From Clostridia bacterium (GTDB lineage Bacteria; Bacillota; Clostridia; Oscillospirales; CAG-272), in the NCBI GenBank assembly GCA_017467105.1, contig JAFTSU010000010.1, positions 1 to 64,000 of the forward strand: a stretch of DNA of 64,000 nucleotides, written 5' to 3'. The position numbers and the translations under genes were made by a program. The notes beneath the pieces are model-generated. The model was given only the letters and a program-made list of their open reading frames with translations. It did not search any database and had not been told where the DNA came from. Positions 9,369 to 18,796 of this stretch are shown here, piece by piece. Within the stretch, counting starts at the first letter, position 1; every line of letters begins with the position of its first letter.

Positions 9369-10637
9369 TCAATAAAGTCTTATCGCTCCATACGGACGAA
9401 TGCTCAGAACGTCCACGGCTCCCTCTCCGAAAACGGAGTTGAGCAGAGCCTTATATCCTTCAAGGGACGATTTTGGAACGAACGCCTGCACCGTACCGGC
9501 AAAGCCACCGCCGTGAACTCTCCACGCGCCGCCCTTGTCTCTCAGGTAACCGTCCGAAAGAGCCAGCGCAAGAGACATTCCCTGCTCACCCGGTGCCTTG
9601 CAGGTAAATACGTTCTGCAGATAGCAGAATGAGGATTCACCGGATTCCTTTATTTGCTTTAAGAAGGCTTCAGTATCGCCGCGTGTGAGAGCCGCCTTCG
9701 CTCTCTCCACTCTCTCGCATTCTCTTACGAAGTGGATGGCGCGCAGAAGCGCTCTGTCCGAGGCTGCCTTTCTGATCTTATCCACCGATGCGATAAGCTC
9801 CTCCTCAGTAGCTCCCAGAAGCACCTCACGTCCGATAGCCCTTGCCACAGCCTTCATCTCCTCGGGGACGGAGGCGTAATCGTCGTTCAGATTTGCGTGG
9901 CTGCCGCCCGTGTTGGTTATGCAGAGAGCATATCCCGCGTCTGAAAGCGAAAAGCTTACGGGTGTAACCCCGGGAGACGCCGAATCAGCGAAATCTATGT
10001 AAACGAAGCCGCCCACGGCGCAAGCCATCTGGTCCATAAGTCCGCACGGCTTACCAAAATAGACGTTCTCCGAATATCTTGCGATCTTAGCGATCTCCTT
10101 GTTGTCGATCTCTCCACCGTTAAAGAGGTGGTTCAACGCGTTTCCGACCATCACCTCAAACGCCGCCGACGAGGACAGTCCGCTGCCCTTCTGCACCTTT
10201 GTGGTCATATAAATATCGAAGCCCGAGACCTTGTATCCCGCCTTGACAAATCCGCCCGCCACACCGGCTACGAGAGCCCGTGAGGTAAACCTCTTGAATG
10301 CGTCGGGATCGGTAATCGCGGAAAGCGGTATCTGATCCGCAGGATAGCCCTCGGAACGAAATCTGATATAATCACTGTCATTTCTTGCCGCCACGGCAAC
10401 AATATCACGCGTTATAGCTCCCGCCATGACCTTACCGCTGTTATGGTCGGTATGGTTACCTATTATCTCGCTTCTGCCCGGAACGGACAGCACCATAACG
10501 TCGTCTCTTCCAAAAACGGAATAGAACGTGTCAAGAGCCTCTATTATACGTGGACACTCAGCATCGGGGTCGGTGTAAAGGCACTCCCATCTGCCAAGTC
10601 CCACGAGTAATTCCTTTTTAATATCGTTAATATTCAT
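9369..10637 (-). CDS. galK: Galactokinase (GHMP kinase)
   Basis: Phosphorylates galactose to galactose-1-phosphate, the first step of the Leloir pathway. The protein has 422 residues. The sugar-binding signature reads PGRSEIIGNHTDHN at residues 53-66, the GNHTDHN variant found in many clostridial galactokinases rather than GEHTDYN. The ATP motif KGSGLSSSAA and the C-terminal GGGFAGT are intact. No galT or galE is adjacent, so it is a stand-alone gene here. Substrate assignment is by family; a related hexokinase activity of the GHMP group cannot be excluded. Confidence 0.88.
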   Translation of the reverse strand: MNINDIKKELLVGLGRWECLYTDPDAECPRIIEALDTFYSVFGRDDVMVLSVPGRSEIIGNHTDHNSGKVMAGAITRDIVAVAARNDSDYIRFRSEGYPADQIPLSAITDPDAFKRFTSRALVAGVAGGFVKAGYKVSGFDIYMTTKVQKGSGLSSSAAFEVMVGNALNHLFNGGEIDNKEIAKIARYSENVYFGKPCGLMDQMACAVGGFVYIDFADSASPGVTPVSFSLSDAGYALCITNTGGSHANLNDDYASVPEEMKAVARAIGREVLLGATEEELIASVDKIRKAASDRALLRAIHFVRECERVERAKAALTRGDTEAFLKQIKESGESSFCYLQNVFTCKAPGEQGMSLALALSDGYLRDKGGAWRVHGGGFAGTVQAFVPKSSLEGYKALLNSVFGEGAVDVLSIRPYGAIRLY

Positions 10638-10764
10638 ATTTCACCAAAATTCATTTTTTCCCGCTTCACAGCCTGCAGGACTTAACACGGGTATGGGTTT
10701 ATTGCTTTTTTCTTAAAGAGCCGTCACAGCTCTTTGCCATCGCGATACTTACGCGCTGTAGCTT

Positions 10765-11724
10765 TTATAATGTGCCGGGATGCCTCAGAATGATCTCCAT
10801 TGCCTCGCCCACGAGCTCACTTGTATCTCTTATTTTTCCCTCTCCGTTATCGACGAAGAGCTGATTTACGCCCTCTCTGTGATGGAACCAGGTAAGCTGA
10901 CGCTTGGCGTATCTGCGTGACGCGAGCTTGATCTTATCCGTGGCCTCACTTAAGCTGCATTTTCCCCTGAGATACTCAACTATCTCCTTGTAGCCTATTG
11001 CCTGGGACGCGGTGGCGGAAGGCGGAAGTTTCCCGGAGGAGTACAGCCTCTCGACCTCATCCAAAAGTCCATCATCCATCATAATATCGACTCTGCGATC
11101 TATTCTTGAGTACAAAAGCTCCCTGTCGTGAAAATCAAGAGCGATTATCAGAACGGATATTTCCTGCGGCGCATTTCTGGAGCGACGGTCCAGCATAGAC
11201 TTCGGAACACCGCATTTGTCATATATTTCAAGAGCTCTTATAACTCTCTTTACGTTGTTTTTGTGTATTTTTTCAGCCGATTCCGGATCCACGTCTCTGA
11301 GTCTCTTCCACAGAGTGTCAACGTAGTCCTCTCCTGCGGATCGGATGAGAGCCTCTCTGTAGACGGGGTCGGACTCCGGAGCATCCGTCTGAGGCGAGCG
11401 AAGAAGCGAATCAAGATAGAGTCCTGTACCGCCTGTAAAAATAGGCAGCCTTCCTCTTTCCGTTATCTCACGGGCGCAGCCGATCGCCGCCTCTCTGTAT
11501 GCCTCAACGCTATAGCTTTCCGTAGGATCGACGACGTCGATCAGATGATGGGGCGCTCTCGCCTGCTCCTCTGCCGTAGCCTTCGCCGTGCCTACGTCCA
11601 TACCTCTGTATATCTGCATAGAGTCGCAGGAAACGATCTCACCTTTAAGGCGCTCCGCAAGCTCCAGAGACAGTGCCGTTTTACCCGACGCGGTAGGACC
11701 TACTATTGCAAGTGACCGTATCAT
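10765..11724 (-). CDS. miaA: tRNA dimethylallyltransferase
   Basis: MiaA transfers a dimethylallyl group to A37 of tRNAs that read codons beginning with U. It has 319 residues with a P-loop GPTASGKT at 9-16 and the MiaA hallmarks SCDSMQIYRGMDVGTAKA and PHHLIDVVDP. The RRYAKRQLTWFH segment lies near the C-terminus. Its ATG overlaps the stop codon of the upstream hydrolase gene by 4 bp, so the two are translationally coupled. Confidence 0.97.
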   Translation of the reverse strand: MIRSLAIVGPTASGKTALSLELAERLKGEIVSCDSMQIYRGMDVGTAKATAEEQARAPHHLIDVVDPTESYSVEAYREAAIGCAREITERGRLPIFTGGTGLYLDSLLRSPQTDAPESDPVYREALIRSAGEDYVDTLWKRLRDVDPESAEKIHKNNVKRVIRALEIYDKCGVPKSMLDRRSRNAPQEISVLIIALDFHDRELLYSRIDRRVDIMMDDGLLDEVERLYSSGKLPPSATASQAIGYKEIVEYLRGKCSLSEATDKIKLASRRYAKRQLTWFHHREGVNQLFVDNGEGKIRDTSELVGEAMEIILRHPGTL

Positions 11725-12662
11725 TTGCCGACCGCCACCTCCGAGAGCCAGCCGTACATATCGTCAAACACCTCTTGCCTGTTCGTTTCATTGAACAGCT
11801 CGTGACGGGCGCCGGGATAAAGCTTCATCGCGAGCTTCTCAACTCCCGCCTCGGAGAGCTTTCCGTAAACGAATCTGACACCTTTACCGCGGTCTCCAAC
11901 CGGATCGTCCTCGCCGCTGAGGATCAGAGTCGGTAAGCCTTTGGGATATGCGGCGAAATGAGCATCCGAGTTACAAAGTCCTATCATATTGAAGAGATCC
12001 GCGTACCCTGCCGCCGTAAAGGTAAAGGCACAATACGGATCCGTATCCCTTCCCTTGATCTGCTCGCCGTCACGGGTGAGCCACGCCTCCGCTCCCTCGG
12101 ACTTATCAAAGCCCTTGTTGTACGAGCCGAAGGCAATGCCTGTAACGAGGGAGGAGCGATGTCTGTCGCCCTTTACCAGTCTGATAAGAGAGATAAGCAT
12201 CTTGCCGACGCTGAGCAGAGGATTTCTGCCTCCCGTACCGTGAATTATGATACCGTCTATGGAATCCGGATACTTTTCCGCATAGAGTCTTGAAAGAAAC
12301 GAGCCCATGCTGTGTCCCATAAGTACGACGGGAAGACCGGGATATCTCGCCTTGATCTCGCCGTTCATTTTGTAAAGATCGTCCAAAACGAAGGAGTAAC
12401 CGTTTTCAGCCGCGAAATATCCGAGATCCTCAGCCGAAGCGGCTGTCTCGCCGTGACCAAGATGATCGTTTCCCGCAAGGATATATCCTTTTTCGGTAAG
12501 ATACTCTGCCAGATTAACATATCTGCCCACATAATCACGCATACCGTGAGAAAGGGTGACTATACCCACGATATCGGTATTCTCCGGGACGTACGCCCTT
12601 GCGCTGACCGTATTTATACCGTCCGATGACTGAAATGTGAATCTCTCGCATCTGTAGCTCAT
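11721..12662 (-). CDS. Alpha/beta hydrolase, monoglyceride lipase / lysophospholipase type
   Basis: Protein of 313 residues with the alpha/beta hydrolase fold. The nucleophile elbow reads GHSMGS, the acid is likely in LSGEDDPVGD, and the catalytic His is in GARHELFNE. The early motif LSHGMRDYVGRY and the cap region match the Hydrolase_4 group that includes monoacylglycerol lipases and PldB. No signal peptide is visible, so it is cytosolic. It is coupled to miaA by a 4-bp overlap, but no functional link between the two is obvious. Confidence 0.88.
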   Translation of the reverse strand: MSYRCERFTFQSSDGINTVSARAYVPENTDIVGIVTLSHGMRDYVGRYVNLAEYLTEKGYILAGNDHLGHGETAASAEDLGYFAAENGYSFVLDDLYKMNGEIKARYPGLPVVLMGHSMGSFLSRLYAEKYPDSIDGIIIHGTGGRNPLLSVGKMLISLIRLVKGDRHRSSLVTGIAFGSYNKGFDKSEGAEAWLTRDGEQIKGRDTDPYCAFTFTAAGYADLFNMIGLCNSDAHFAAYPKGLPTLILSGEDDPVGDRGKGVRFVYGKLSEAGVEKLAMKLYPGARHELFNETNRQEVFDDMYGWLSEVAVGK

Positions 12663-12808
12663 TTGACTCCCCCTTCGCCGACGTCTGCCGACTTCTCGGA
12701 GGCGCCGATCAATTAATGATTATTCTTTCGAAAACCAAATAATGATTTAAGGATACTCCATGCCCGTCCAAAAGGTTATGTTGGACACGGCGGTTATCCC
12801 TTTACTGC

Positions 12809-13744
12809 TTATTTCTGCTGTGAGAAGACGAGCTCCTCGACCTCCGCGAGTGAAGGTGTGTTGAGCGCGCCTGCGCGTGCGCGAGCTATAGAACCTGCCG
12901 CGCAGCCGTACTTAACGGCTCCTCTGATATCACCGCTGTACAGATATTCCAAGATCATTGCCGACGCGAACGCGTAACGCGCTGCGCCCTGGATCTGAAC
13001 GCTTGCGGATCTGTATGCGGGTACGGTATTGTAGCGCTTACCGTCATATACGAACGCGCCGCGCGCACCCTGCTTTATAACTACGTTTTTACACTTTACT
13101 CTGCGGCCGATAGCCAGCGATACACGAAGTGAGGACTCCATGCTTCCGGGCTGAATGCCCGTATAGCCGAGAGCCTCCGCCTCGTTTACCGAGAACACCT
13201 CGATCTCGGGCAGATTCTCAAGCTCATAGTCCTTGCCGGAAAGCGATCCTTCCATAAATATGGGCAAGCCTCTGTCCGCGGCTATACGCGCGGCGGCAAG
13301 AACCGTGGAAAATGGCAGATCAAGTCCTATGTATACGGCGTCTGCCTCAACGGAAAAGGCGGTGAGCAGCGCATCGTTTGTCACGAATGCGTTGGCGCCG
13401 GGATATATAACCGTGTGATCCTCTCCCTCTCCGTCCCTGATGATCAGGGTGAAGCCGGTCTGATGATCGTGATCCACCTTAAGATATGAGGTATCAACAC
13501 CGCCGTCCTTGCAAAATCTATATAGCTTCTGACCGTGAACGTCAGCGCCCAGCTTGGACACTATTGCGGCGTCCGCGCCCATAGCGGCAAGGGAGATCGA
13601 ATAGCTGATGCCGTCTCCCCCGGGAACGTAGGCTACGCCGCCGTCATCCGATATGCGCTCGCCGCTGTCCGGTATCTTATACATATTCGCCACCAGAGCC
13701 ATATCCGCTCCGCCAATGACGAGTATTTTTTTCTTATCTGACAT
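12809..13744 (-). CDS. PfkB-family sugar kinase (ribokinase-like)
   Basis: The 311-residue protein has the ribokinase fold. An N-terminal IGGADMALV replaces the usual GG-D/N motif, and GGDGISYSISLAAMGADAAI matches PfkB signature 1. The anion-hole region AARYAFASAMILEYL stands where GAGDAF normally is. That last motif normally supplies the catalytic Asp, and here it reads QGAARYAFAS, so catalysis may be altered. The gene overlaps the stop of the SMC-like ATPase gene by 1 bp (TAATG), so it belongs to that operon. The substrate is unknown. Confidence 0.8.
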   Translation of the reverse strand: MSDKKKILVIGGADMALVANMYKIPDSGERISDDGGVAYVPGGDGISYSISLAAMGADAAIVSKLGADVHGQKLYRFCKDGGVDTSYLKVDHDHQTGFTLIIRDGEGEDHTVIYPGANAFVTNDALLTAFSVEADAVYIGLDLPFSTVLAAARIAADRGLPIFMEGSLSGKDYELENLPEIEVFSVNEAEALGYTGIQPGSMESSLRVSLAIGRRVKCKNVVIKQGARGAFVYDGKRYNTVPAYRSASVQIQGAARYAFASAMILEYLYSGDIRGAVKYGCAAGSIARARAGALNTPSLAEVEELVFSQQK

Positions 13745-16071
13745 TATACAACTTCCTCCTCAATAACCGAGAGCTTGAACACTCCGGCATCGGGAATTAT
13801 ATCCGTAGCAAGAACAGCCTCTCTGCCGCGGCAGGTGAAGATGAAGCTCTGACAGCCCTCCTTCGCGAGCTGCTTGATAGCCTTCATCATAGAGCGCGCT
13901 CTCACGTTATCCTGATGAGCAAAGCTCTCGTCGAAGCAAATGGGTGGCTTTTCCGTATAGAGCATGTCTATAAGCGCTGCGCGCACCGCAACGTACGCCA
14001 GCTCACGCGTGCCGCCGGAGAGGAAATCTATAGACTTCTTCTCACCGTCTGGAGCGGTAAAGGTCACCTTAAGTCCGTCCGAAACGTCGAACTCGGTATA
14101 TTTTTTATCCGTCATTATCTCCATCATACGAGTCGCGTACTCGCCAAGGCGGGGAGATATTTCCGCGCGAAGATTATCGCTTGCGCCTCTGATAGCGCCG
14201 AGGGCGATGAAGTACGCCTTGTGCTTATCCTGCAGAGCCTGTCTGCGAGAGGAAATAGCCTCTATCTTTGCGTAATACTCTGCCGGGTCGCCGGCTCTTC
14301 CCTTGAGAAGTGAAAGCTCGTTCTCTACGTCGAAGGCGAGTCTGTCCTCCTCGGCAATAGTTGCGCGCGCATCCGCTATACCGCCTATGATCTCGTCGTG
14401 ATTTATGCCGGAGAGCGCCTTCCTCTTAAGAGGAGAAACCTGAGCTCTGACGTCGATCTCGCTCTTGTCAGACAGGGTGCGGCGGATCTCTCTGACAGTT
14501 ATCTCAATATTGGTCTTCTCGTCTAGGAGCTCGTTCTTGCGGTCAAGGAACGCCTTAACACGCGCCTCAAGCTTATCAAGGAAGTCGCCAAGCTCCGATA
14601 CGGGAGGCTCCTCGCCCCACTTGAGAATAAGAGAGGTAAGCTCACGCTTGGAATTCTCGTATCTTTCTCTTGCGTGCTCGGTATTGATTCTTGCGCTCTC
14701 GGTAGCGCTGAGCATGGAATCTCTCTGATTTCTCGCCTCGGCAACGAGGGCTATCTTACCCTTGAGGTCCGCGTAGCTTGCGGTACCAAATGTGGACTGA
14801 AGAGCCGTGAGAGCCTTGTGATTACGTATAAGCTTAACAAGGGCTATAATACCGCCTACCAGAGCAAGCACGCCGCCCGCGGCAACCGCTATCTTGGGGA
14901 AAAGATTGGGATTTGACGCGTATACTATCTCGAAAACAGCCGCGGCTATCAGACACAGCACCGACGCGGTCGTAAGAGCCGCGAACTTGATCCTGCCGGA
15001 GAAGAAGGACTGAGCGCGCTTGATAATGCTGGCCTCTCCGCCTGCCTCGTCCGCGTTTTCGATAGACGCCTCTATCTCCTTGGTGATGCCGACAGCGTTC
15101 TTCTGAGCGGTGTACGCCTCCTGAGCATCGCCCAGAGCGTGATATGACTCGTTAACGCCCTTACGCGCTACCGCCAGGTCTATAAGATACTGCTCCGTAG
15201 GTACGAAGTCAGCCTTGGTATTATTTTCAAGGAAGTGATTATACGCCTCGTTCTTCTCGTCAAGCTCCTGCTCAAGCTCGTGAAGCTGATCGAAGGTCTG
15301 AATAAGCATCACGTTGCTGTAGCAATTGTCCAGATCGTGAAGATTTGCCTGACGCTCCTCTGCCTCAGCCCGTCTCTGACGGATCTTGTAAAGCTCGCTC
15401 TCCTTGGCGAGTATTCTGCGGTTATCGTCGTTGCACTCGCGCAGCTTCTCCTCAAGCTCCTCCTCCTTGCCGAGAAGATCGACGATCGCTCCTCCGCCGC
15501 CGCTGTCGTGAAGCAGCGCCTGCATTTTATCCGCTATCTTCGCCGCCGCGCGCTGATTGTTGATGCGCTCGCTGCCGGAAAAGAGTATGTTTTCAATAGA
15601 CTGCTTTACAGAGCCCTCGTTTATACCCGCATCACCGATCTGACCGATAAAGGCGGTATTGTCGAACAGCTCTCTGTCAACGCCGAAGAATACGTCGCCT
15701 GCTGCAAGCTTGCCAAATGCGGGCGCGCCCGACTCAAGATCAACGATGGACGCCTCCTCCTTGTAGGTAGGACGGTCGGAGTTGTCAGTCGGAATAGTGG
15801 AACGGGTGATGAGATAACGCTTGCCCTTCACCTTTACGTACATTGAGCCCTGAGCAGTTCCGCTCTCCCAATTTATTCTCTTCTTGCGCTCGCTGACCGC
15901 GCCCTCGCCGTCCAAGCCGGCGAAGCCGTAGAGCATGTACTTGATAAATGCGGCTATGGTGCTTTTGCCCGCCTCGTTCTGTCCCTCGATAACGTTGACC
16001 TTGTCGGAAAACTCCAAGGTCATATCGGTGATAAGTCCGAAGCTTTTAATGATAATTTTCTCGATGATCAT
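13744..16071 (-). CDS. Membrane-anchored SMC/YhaN-like ATPase
   Basis: Protein of 775 residues with an SbcC/RecN-style head. It starts with the P-loop GQNEAGKST at residues 30-38. Near the C-terminus come the signature FLSGGTRELAYVAV and the Walker B segment PPICFDESFAHQD. Between them lie heptad-rich coiled coils, interrupted by two hydrophobic helices (about 362-384 and 392-414) that should sit in the membrane. That layout recalls Bacillus YhaN. No YhaO/SbcD-like nuclease gene is adjacent. It lies in an operon with a DUF6062-type gene 18 bp upstream and the PfkB kinase overlapping downstream. Confidence 0.82.
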   Translation of the reverse strand: MIIEKIIIKSFGLITDMTLEFSDKVNVIEGQNEAGKSTIAAFIKYMLYGFAGLDGEGAVSERKKRINWESGTAQGSMYVKVKGKRYLITRSTIPTDNSDRPTYKEEASIVDLESGAPAFGKLAAGDVFFGVDRELFDNTAFIGQIGDAGINEGSVKQSIENILFSGSERINNQRAAAKIADKMQALLHDSGGGGAIVDLLGKEEELEEKLRECNDDNRRILAKESELYKIRQRRAEAEERQANLHDLDNCYSNVMLIQTFDQLHELEQELDEKNEAYNHFLENNTKADFVPTEQYLIDLAVARKGVNESYHALGDAQEAYTAQKNAVGITKEIEASIENADEAGGEASIIKRAQSFFSGRIKFAALTTASVLCLIAAAVFEIVYASNPNLFPKIAVAAGGVLALVGGIIALVKLIRNHKALTALQSTFGTASYADLKGKIALVAEARNQRDSMLSATESARINTEHARERYENSKRELTSLILKWGEEPPVSELGDFLDKLEARVKAFLDRKNELLDEKTNIEITVREIRRTLSDKSEIDVRAQVSPLKRKALSGINHDEIIGGIADARATIAEEDRLAFDVENELSLLKGRAGDPAEYYAKIEAISSRRQALQDKHKAYFIALGAIRGASDNLRAEISPRLGEYATRMMEIMTDKKYTEFDVSDGLKVTFTAPDGEKKSIDFLSGGTRELAYVAVRAALIDMLYTEKPPICFDESFAHQDNVRARSMMKAIKQLAKEGCQSFIFTCRGREAVLATDIIPDAGVFKLSVIEEEVV

Positions 16072-16089
16072 TAGCCTGTCTCCTATCTA

Positions 16090-16791
16090 TTATTCACCCT
16101 TCGGATCGCCCGAAAGAAATTTAATCGTTCGCTGCACGGAGTCCTTGGAATTATACCAGGGCTCCTCGTCGTATCTGTAGTCAAACTTCTTACAGAACCA
16201 GCTGACGTCGCCCCGAAGCTCGCCGAGATACCTCTCTTCTATACCGTGGGATACGTCGTAGAAATCCGCGTAAATACGCTTTGGCATTTTCTTGGATGCG
16301 TAGTCTATCATCGCCCTGTAGTGAGGCAGGCAGAAATAAGGCGCCCCCTCAAATTTCTTGCGAAAATCGGGATCACTCTCCCAAAGATAAACCGCGGTGG
16401 AGATCATAGCGTTCAGATTCCTTGATATTCTGCCGCACACGTAGCAATCGCGCTCAAGCTCACCGAGGGCAGATATAGCCGCGGCGCGCTTATTGCCAAG
16501 CACTACGGGACCGTCAAGCTTACGCCTGACCTCATCAAGATGGCTCTCGAGGATCAGACCTATGCCAAGCATACGCTTGCGCCCGAGCATCATACCGTAG
16601 TGAGTATGGCAGAATCCCTGCTCGTTAGTCTTGATTCTTATATCCGGTTCCATCATGGAAGCGCCGAGAATGATATCCAGCTCATCCTCCTGAAGCCTGC
16701 GGTACAAAACGCAGAAGGGACATCCGCACTCCTTCTTCTCCAGAACGAGATCAAACGCCTCGTTGACGGGAATAGTATAGATCTGCTCCAC
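16090..16791 (-). CDS. Cysteine-rich conserved protein (DUF6062-like)
   Basis: I chose the GTG at 16789-16791 because a GGAG lies seven bases upstream. The resulting 233-residue product begins with EQIYTIPVNEAF, which fits the start of this family. Earlier in-frame codons would add a hydrophobic stretch with no support. Cysteines occur in pairs: CGCPFC near the start, CYVCGR in the middle, plus His/Cys in CHTHY and CLPHY. That is suggestive of metal or cluster binding. Function is unknown. It is the first gene of the operon with the YhaN-like ATPase. Confidence 0.72.
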   Translation of the reverse strand: MEQIYTIPVNEAFDLVLEKKECGCPFCVLYRRLQEDELDIILGASMMEPDIRIKTNEQGFCHTHYGMMLGRKRMLGIGLILESHLDEVRRKLDGPVVLGNKRAAAISALGELERDCYVCGRISRNLNAMISTAVYLWESDPDFRKKFEGAPYFCLPHYRAMIDYASKKMPKRIYADFYDVSHGIEERYLGELRGDVSWFCKKFDYRYDEEPWYNSKDSVQRTIKFLSGDPKGE

Positions 16792-16930
16792 TTTCACACT
16801 CCAAAAAATCCGTCCTCTCCTACCCGGAGGGGACTTGAAATAAAAGAAAAACTGTGCTAAAATATATAAAGTAAAACGCACACAACAATATTATACATTA
16901 TAAAAAAGCTTTTTTCAAGGGGTAAAACTA

Positions 16931-17881
16931 ATGTTTGCGAAAAAAAACGAAGTTTGCCGCGGAGAGTCGGCAACCGTGCTATCGGGTATTGGAAATATAG
17001 ACCTTACGGATACCTTTGAATGCGGTCAGGCGTTCAGATATCAAAAAATACGTGACGAGGAGGGCTACGTTGAATATATGACCGTGGTCGGAGACAGGCT
17101 GATCCGCGTTGGACAGAGATCCCGCGGAGAGCTGATATTCTACGGCTTGACGGACGAGGACGTGGACGGCATCATCACACACTACTTTGCTCTGGATATA
17201 GACTTTGAAGCTATAAGACAGGACGTAATGAAGAGGACGGACAGCCAATGGATGAGGACCGCCGCCGAATGCGCCAAGGGAATAGTAATACTAAGGCAGG
17301 ATCCCTGGGAGGCTGTATTTTCTTTCATTATTTCCCAAAACAACAACATTCCCCGTATACGTAAGATCATACAGTCTATGTCTGCCGAGTACGGTGATAA
17401 CCTGGCTGTTAAGTCGGGACTGAAAAAATGCCCCCTCGGCAAGCTTGAGGGCACCCCGTGTGAAGAAAAATGTCATAACTGCGGAATCTGCTACACCTTC
17501 CCCACTCCCGAGAACGTTGCGAAAAGACCGGAGGGAATGTCACCCTCTCACCCGGGATTTCGCTACAAGTATCTGCTTGACGCCGCAGAGAGAGTTTCAT
17601 CCGGTGAAACGGATCTTGCAGCCATAGCACAGCGACACAGCTACGATTACACGGTAGAGGAATTGAAGAAGATAAAGGGTGTGGGTGACAAGGTAGCAGC
17701 CTGCGCCGCACTCTTCGGCTTCGGAAACCTGGAGGCGTTCCCTATTGACGTATGGATGAGAAGAGCTATCGACACGTATTTTGACGGAAATCTGGACTAC
17801 CTATCCCTTGGCGACTACAGAGGAGTTGCCCAGCAGTACATATTCCATTACATCAGAAATCTCGAAAAGGGTTCAGGCTGA
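16931..17881 (+). CDS. 8-oxoguanine DNA glycosylase, OGG1-type
   Basis: Base-excision repair enzyme of the HhH-GPD superfamily, 316 residues. The N-terminal ECGQAFRY motif matches OGG1-type glycosylases. The helix-hairpin-helix IKGVGDKVAACAALFGF contains the catalytic Lys (GVGDK), and the catalytic Asp is in FPIDVWMRR. Between the two halves is an unusual insert of about 25 residues with five cysteines (KC, PC, EEKC, HNC, GIC, around residues 167-187). It is transcribed divergently from the DUF6062 operon, and its ATG follows AGGGG. An intrinsic terminator follows at 17975. Confidence 0.9.
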   Translation: MFAKKNEVCRGESATVLSGIGNIDLTDTFECGQAFRYQKIRDEEGYVEYMTVVGDRLIRVGQRSRGELIFYGLTDEDVDGIITHYFALDIDFEAIRQDVMKRTDSQWMRTAAECAKGIVILRQDPWEAVFSFIISQNNNIPRIRKIIQSMSAEYGDNLAVKSGLKKCPLGKLEGTPCEEKCHNCGICYTFPTPENVAKRPEGMSPSHPGFRYKYLLDAAERVSSGETDLAAIAQRHSYDYTVEELKKIKGVGDKVAACAALFGFGNLEAFPIDVWMRRAIDTYFDGNLDYLSLGDYRGVAQQYIFHYIRNLEKGSG

Positions 17882-17974
17882 ATTCGAGTTTTCATTTGTT
17901 AAAAATATGTCGTTTTATGTTGAATTTATTCAGATTTTGTAAATAGTCATTTACATTTCCCAATGAAAAAATAT

Positions 17975-18017
17975 AAAAACCGCAATTCGACCGCTTACGA
18001 GTCGTTTTGCGGTTTTA
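17975..18017 (+). terminator. Terminator after the DNA glycosylase gene
   Basis: Inverted repeat AAAACCGCAA...TTGCGGTTTT with an additional inner pairing around CGAC/GTCG, followed by TATTA on the plus strand. It lies about 95 bp after the glycosylase stop and directly before the -10 element (TATAAT, 18024-18029) of the next gene. Confidence 0.7.
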
Positions 18018-18070
18018 TTATGTTATAATCGTCACAGCAGCGCCCTAATGGGTAAACAGGAGGTAAAAAA

Positions 18071-18544
18071 ATGAATATGTTTGAAGAAGCAAGAAGCGTC
18101 AGAGGTATGATGGAGATGTGCGGATTGACACAGAGCGAAATGGCAAAAAGGCTGGGAGTCAGTCAATCATACGTGGCAAACAAGCAAAGACTGCTGGGAT
18201 ACAGCCCGGAGTGTGAAAGAATCATACTTGAATCCGGTATGACCGAAAGGCACGCGAGAGCCGTGCTTAAGCTTCGCGAGGAGGAGCTTCGGTTAAGCGC
18301 TCTTACCCGAATACGCGACAGAGGTCTTAACGTGGCGGAGAGCGAGGCTCTCGTGGATATGCTTCACGACGCGGAGGCCCCGGCCAGAATAGGAGCCGGC
18401 GGCAGACTTAAGAGGATCGACGGCTTTATGGATACGCTTAAGCGCTCTGTTGAAACTCTGATAAGCCTTGGAGTTGACGCGAGCCATTCCGTAAGCTATC
18501 ACGGCAACAAAACCTACATAACCGTATGCATCGACGAGCATTGA
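18071..18544 (+). CDS. ParB/Noc-like DNA-binding protein lacking the ParB N-terminal domain
   Basis: Protein of 157 residues. Residues 19-42 form a helix-turn-helix almost identical in pattern to the Noc/ParB/KorB HTH (LTQSEMAKRLGVSQSYVANK), followed by the family segment MTERHARAVLKL. The N-terminal CTP-binding/clamp domain (GERR box) of ParB is absent and the protein starts only about 18 residues before the HTH. The C-terminal ~70 residues could be a dimerisation region. The start follows AGGAGG. It is a single-gene unit with its own -10 TATAAT. Chromosome or nucleoid binding is inferred from the HTH only. Confidence 0.8.
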   Translation: MNMFEEARSVRGMMEMCGLTQSEMAKRLGVSQSYVANKQRLLGYSPECERIILESGMTERHARAVLKLREEELRLSALTRIRDRGLNVAESEALVDMLHDAEAPARIGAGGRLKRIDGFMDTLKRSVETLISLGVDASHSVSYHGNKTYITVCIDEH

Positions 18545-18697
18545 TCTCCGTTATAATTACGGATCGGCGCGATCGATCATAAAACTCATTCGATGCGGTT
18601 TTCCGATATCATTATCACGTTTAACTCCCCGATAAAGCCATAACTTAAGGGTTTATTCCACGTTCTCAAACGCAGAATATTCTCTAAAGACCAAAAT

Positions 18698-18735
18698 AAA
18701 AGCCGAGGCAGTCATTTTTCTGCCTCGGCTATGTA
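18698..18735 (-). terminator. Terminator of the coiled-coil protein gene
   Basis: Perfect 11-bp stem AGCCGAGGCAG / CTGCCTCGGCT with a short loop. Read on the minus strand it is followed by TTTTATTTT. It ends the gene whose stop codon is at 18797. The rest of the stretch 18545-18796 shows nothing else. Confidence 0.85.
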
Positions 18736-18796
18736 TTTTCAGCTTCTTATTTTGCTCGCTGTTTTCAAGCTCCTACGAGCGTATCGGCTATTTCGA

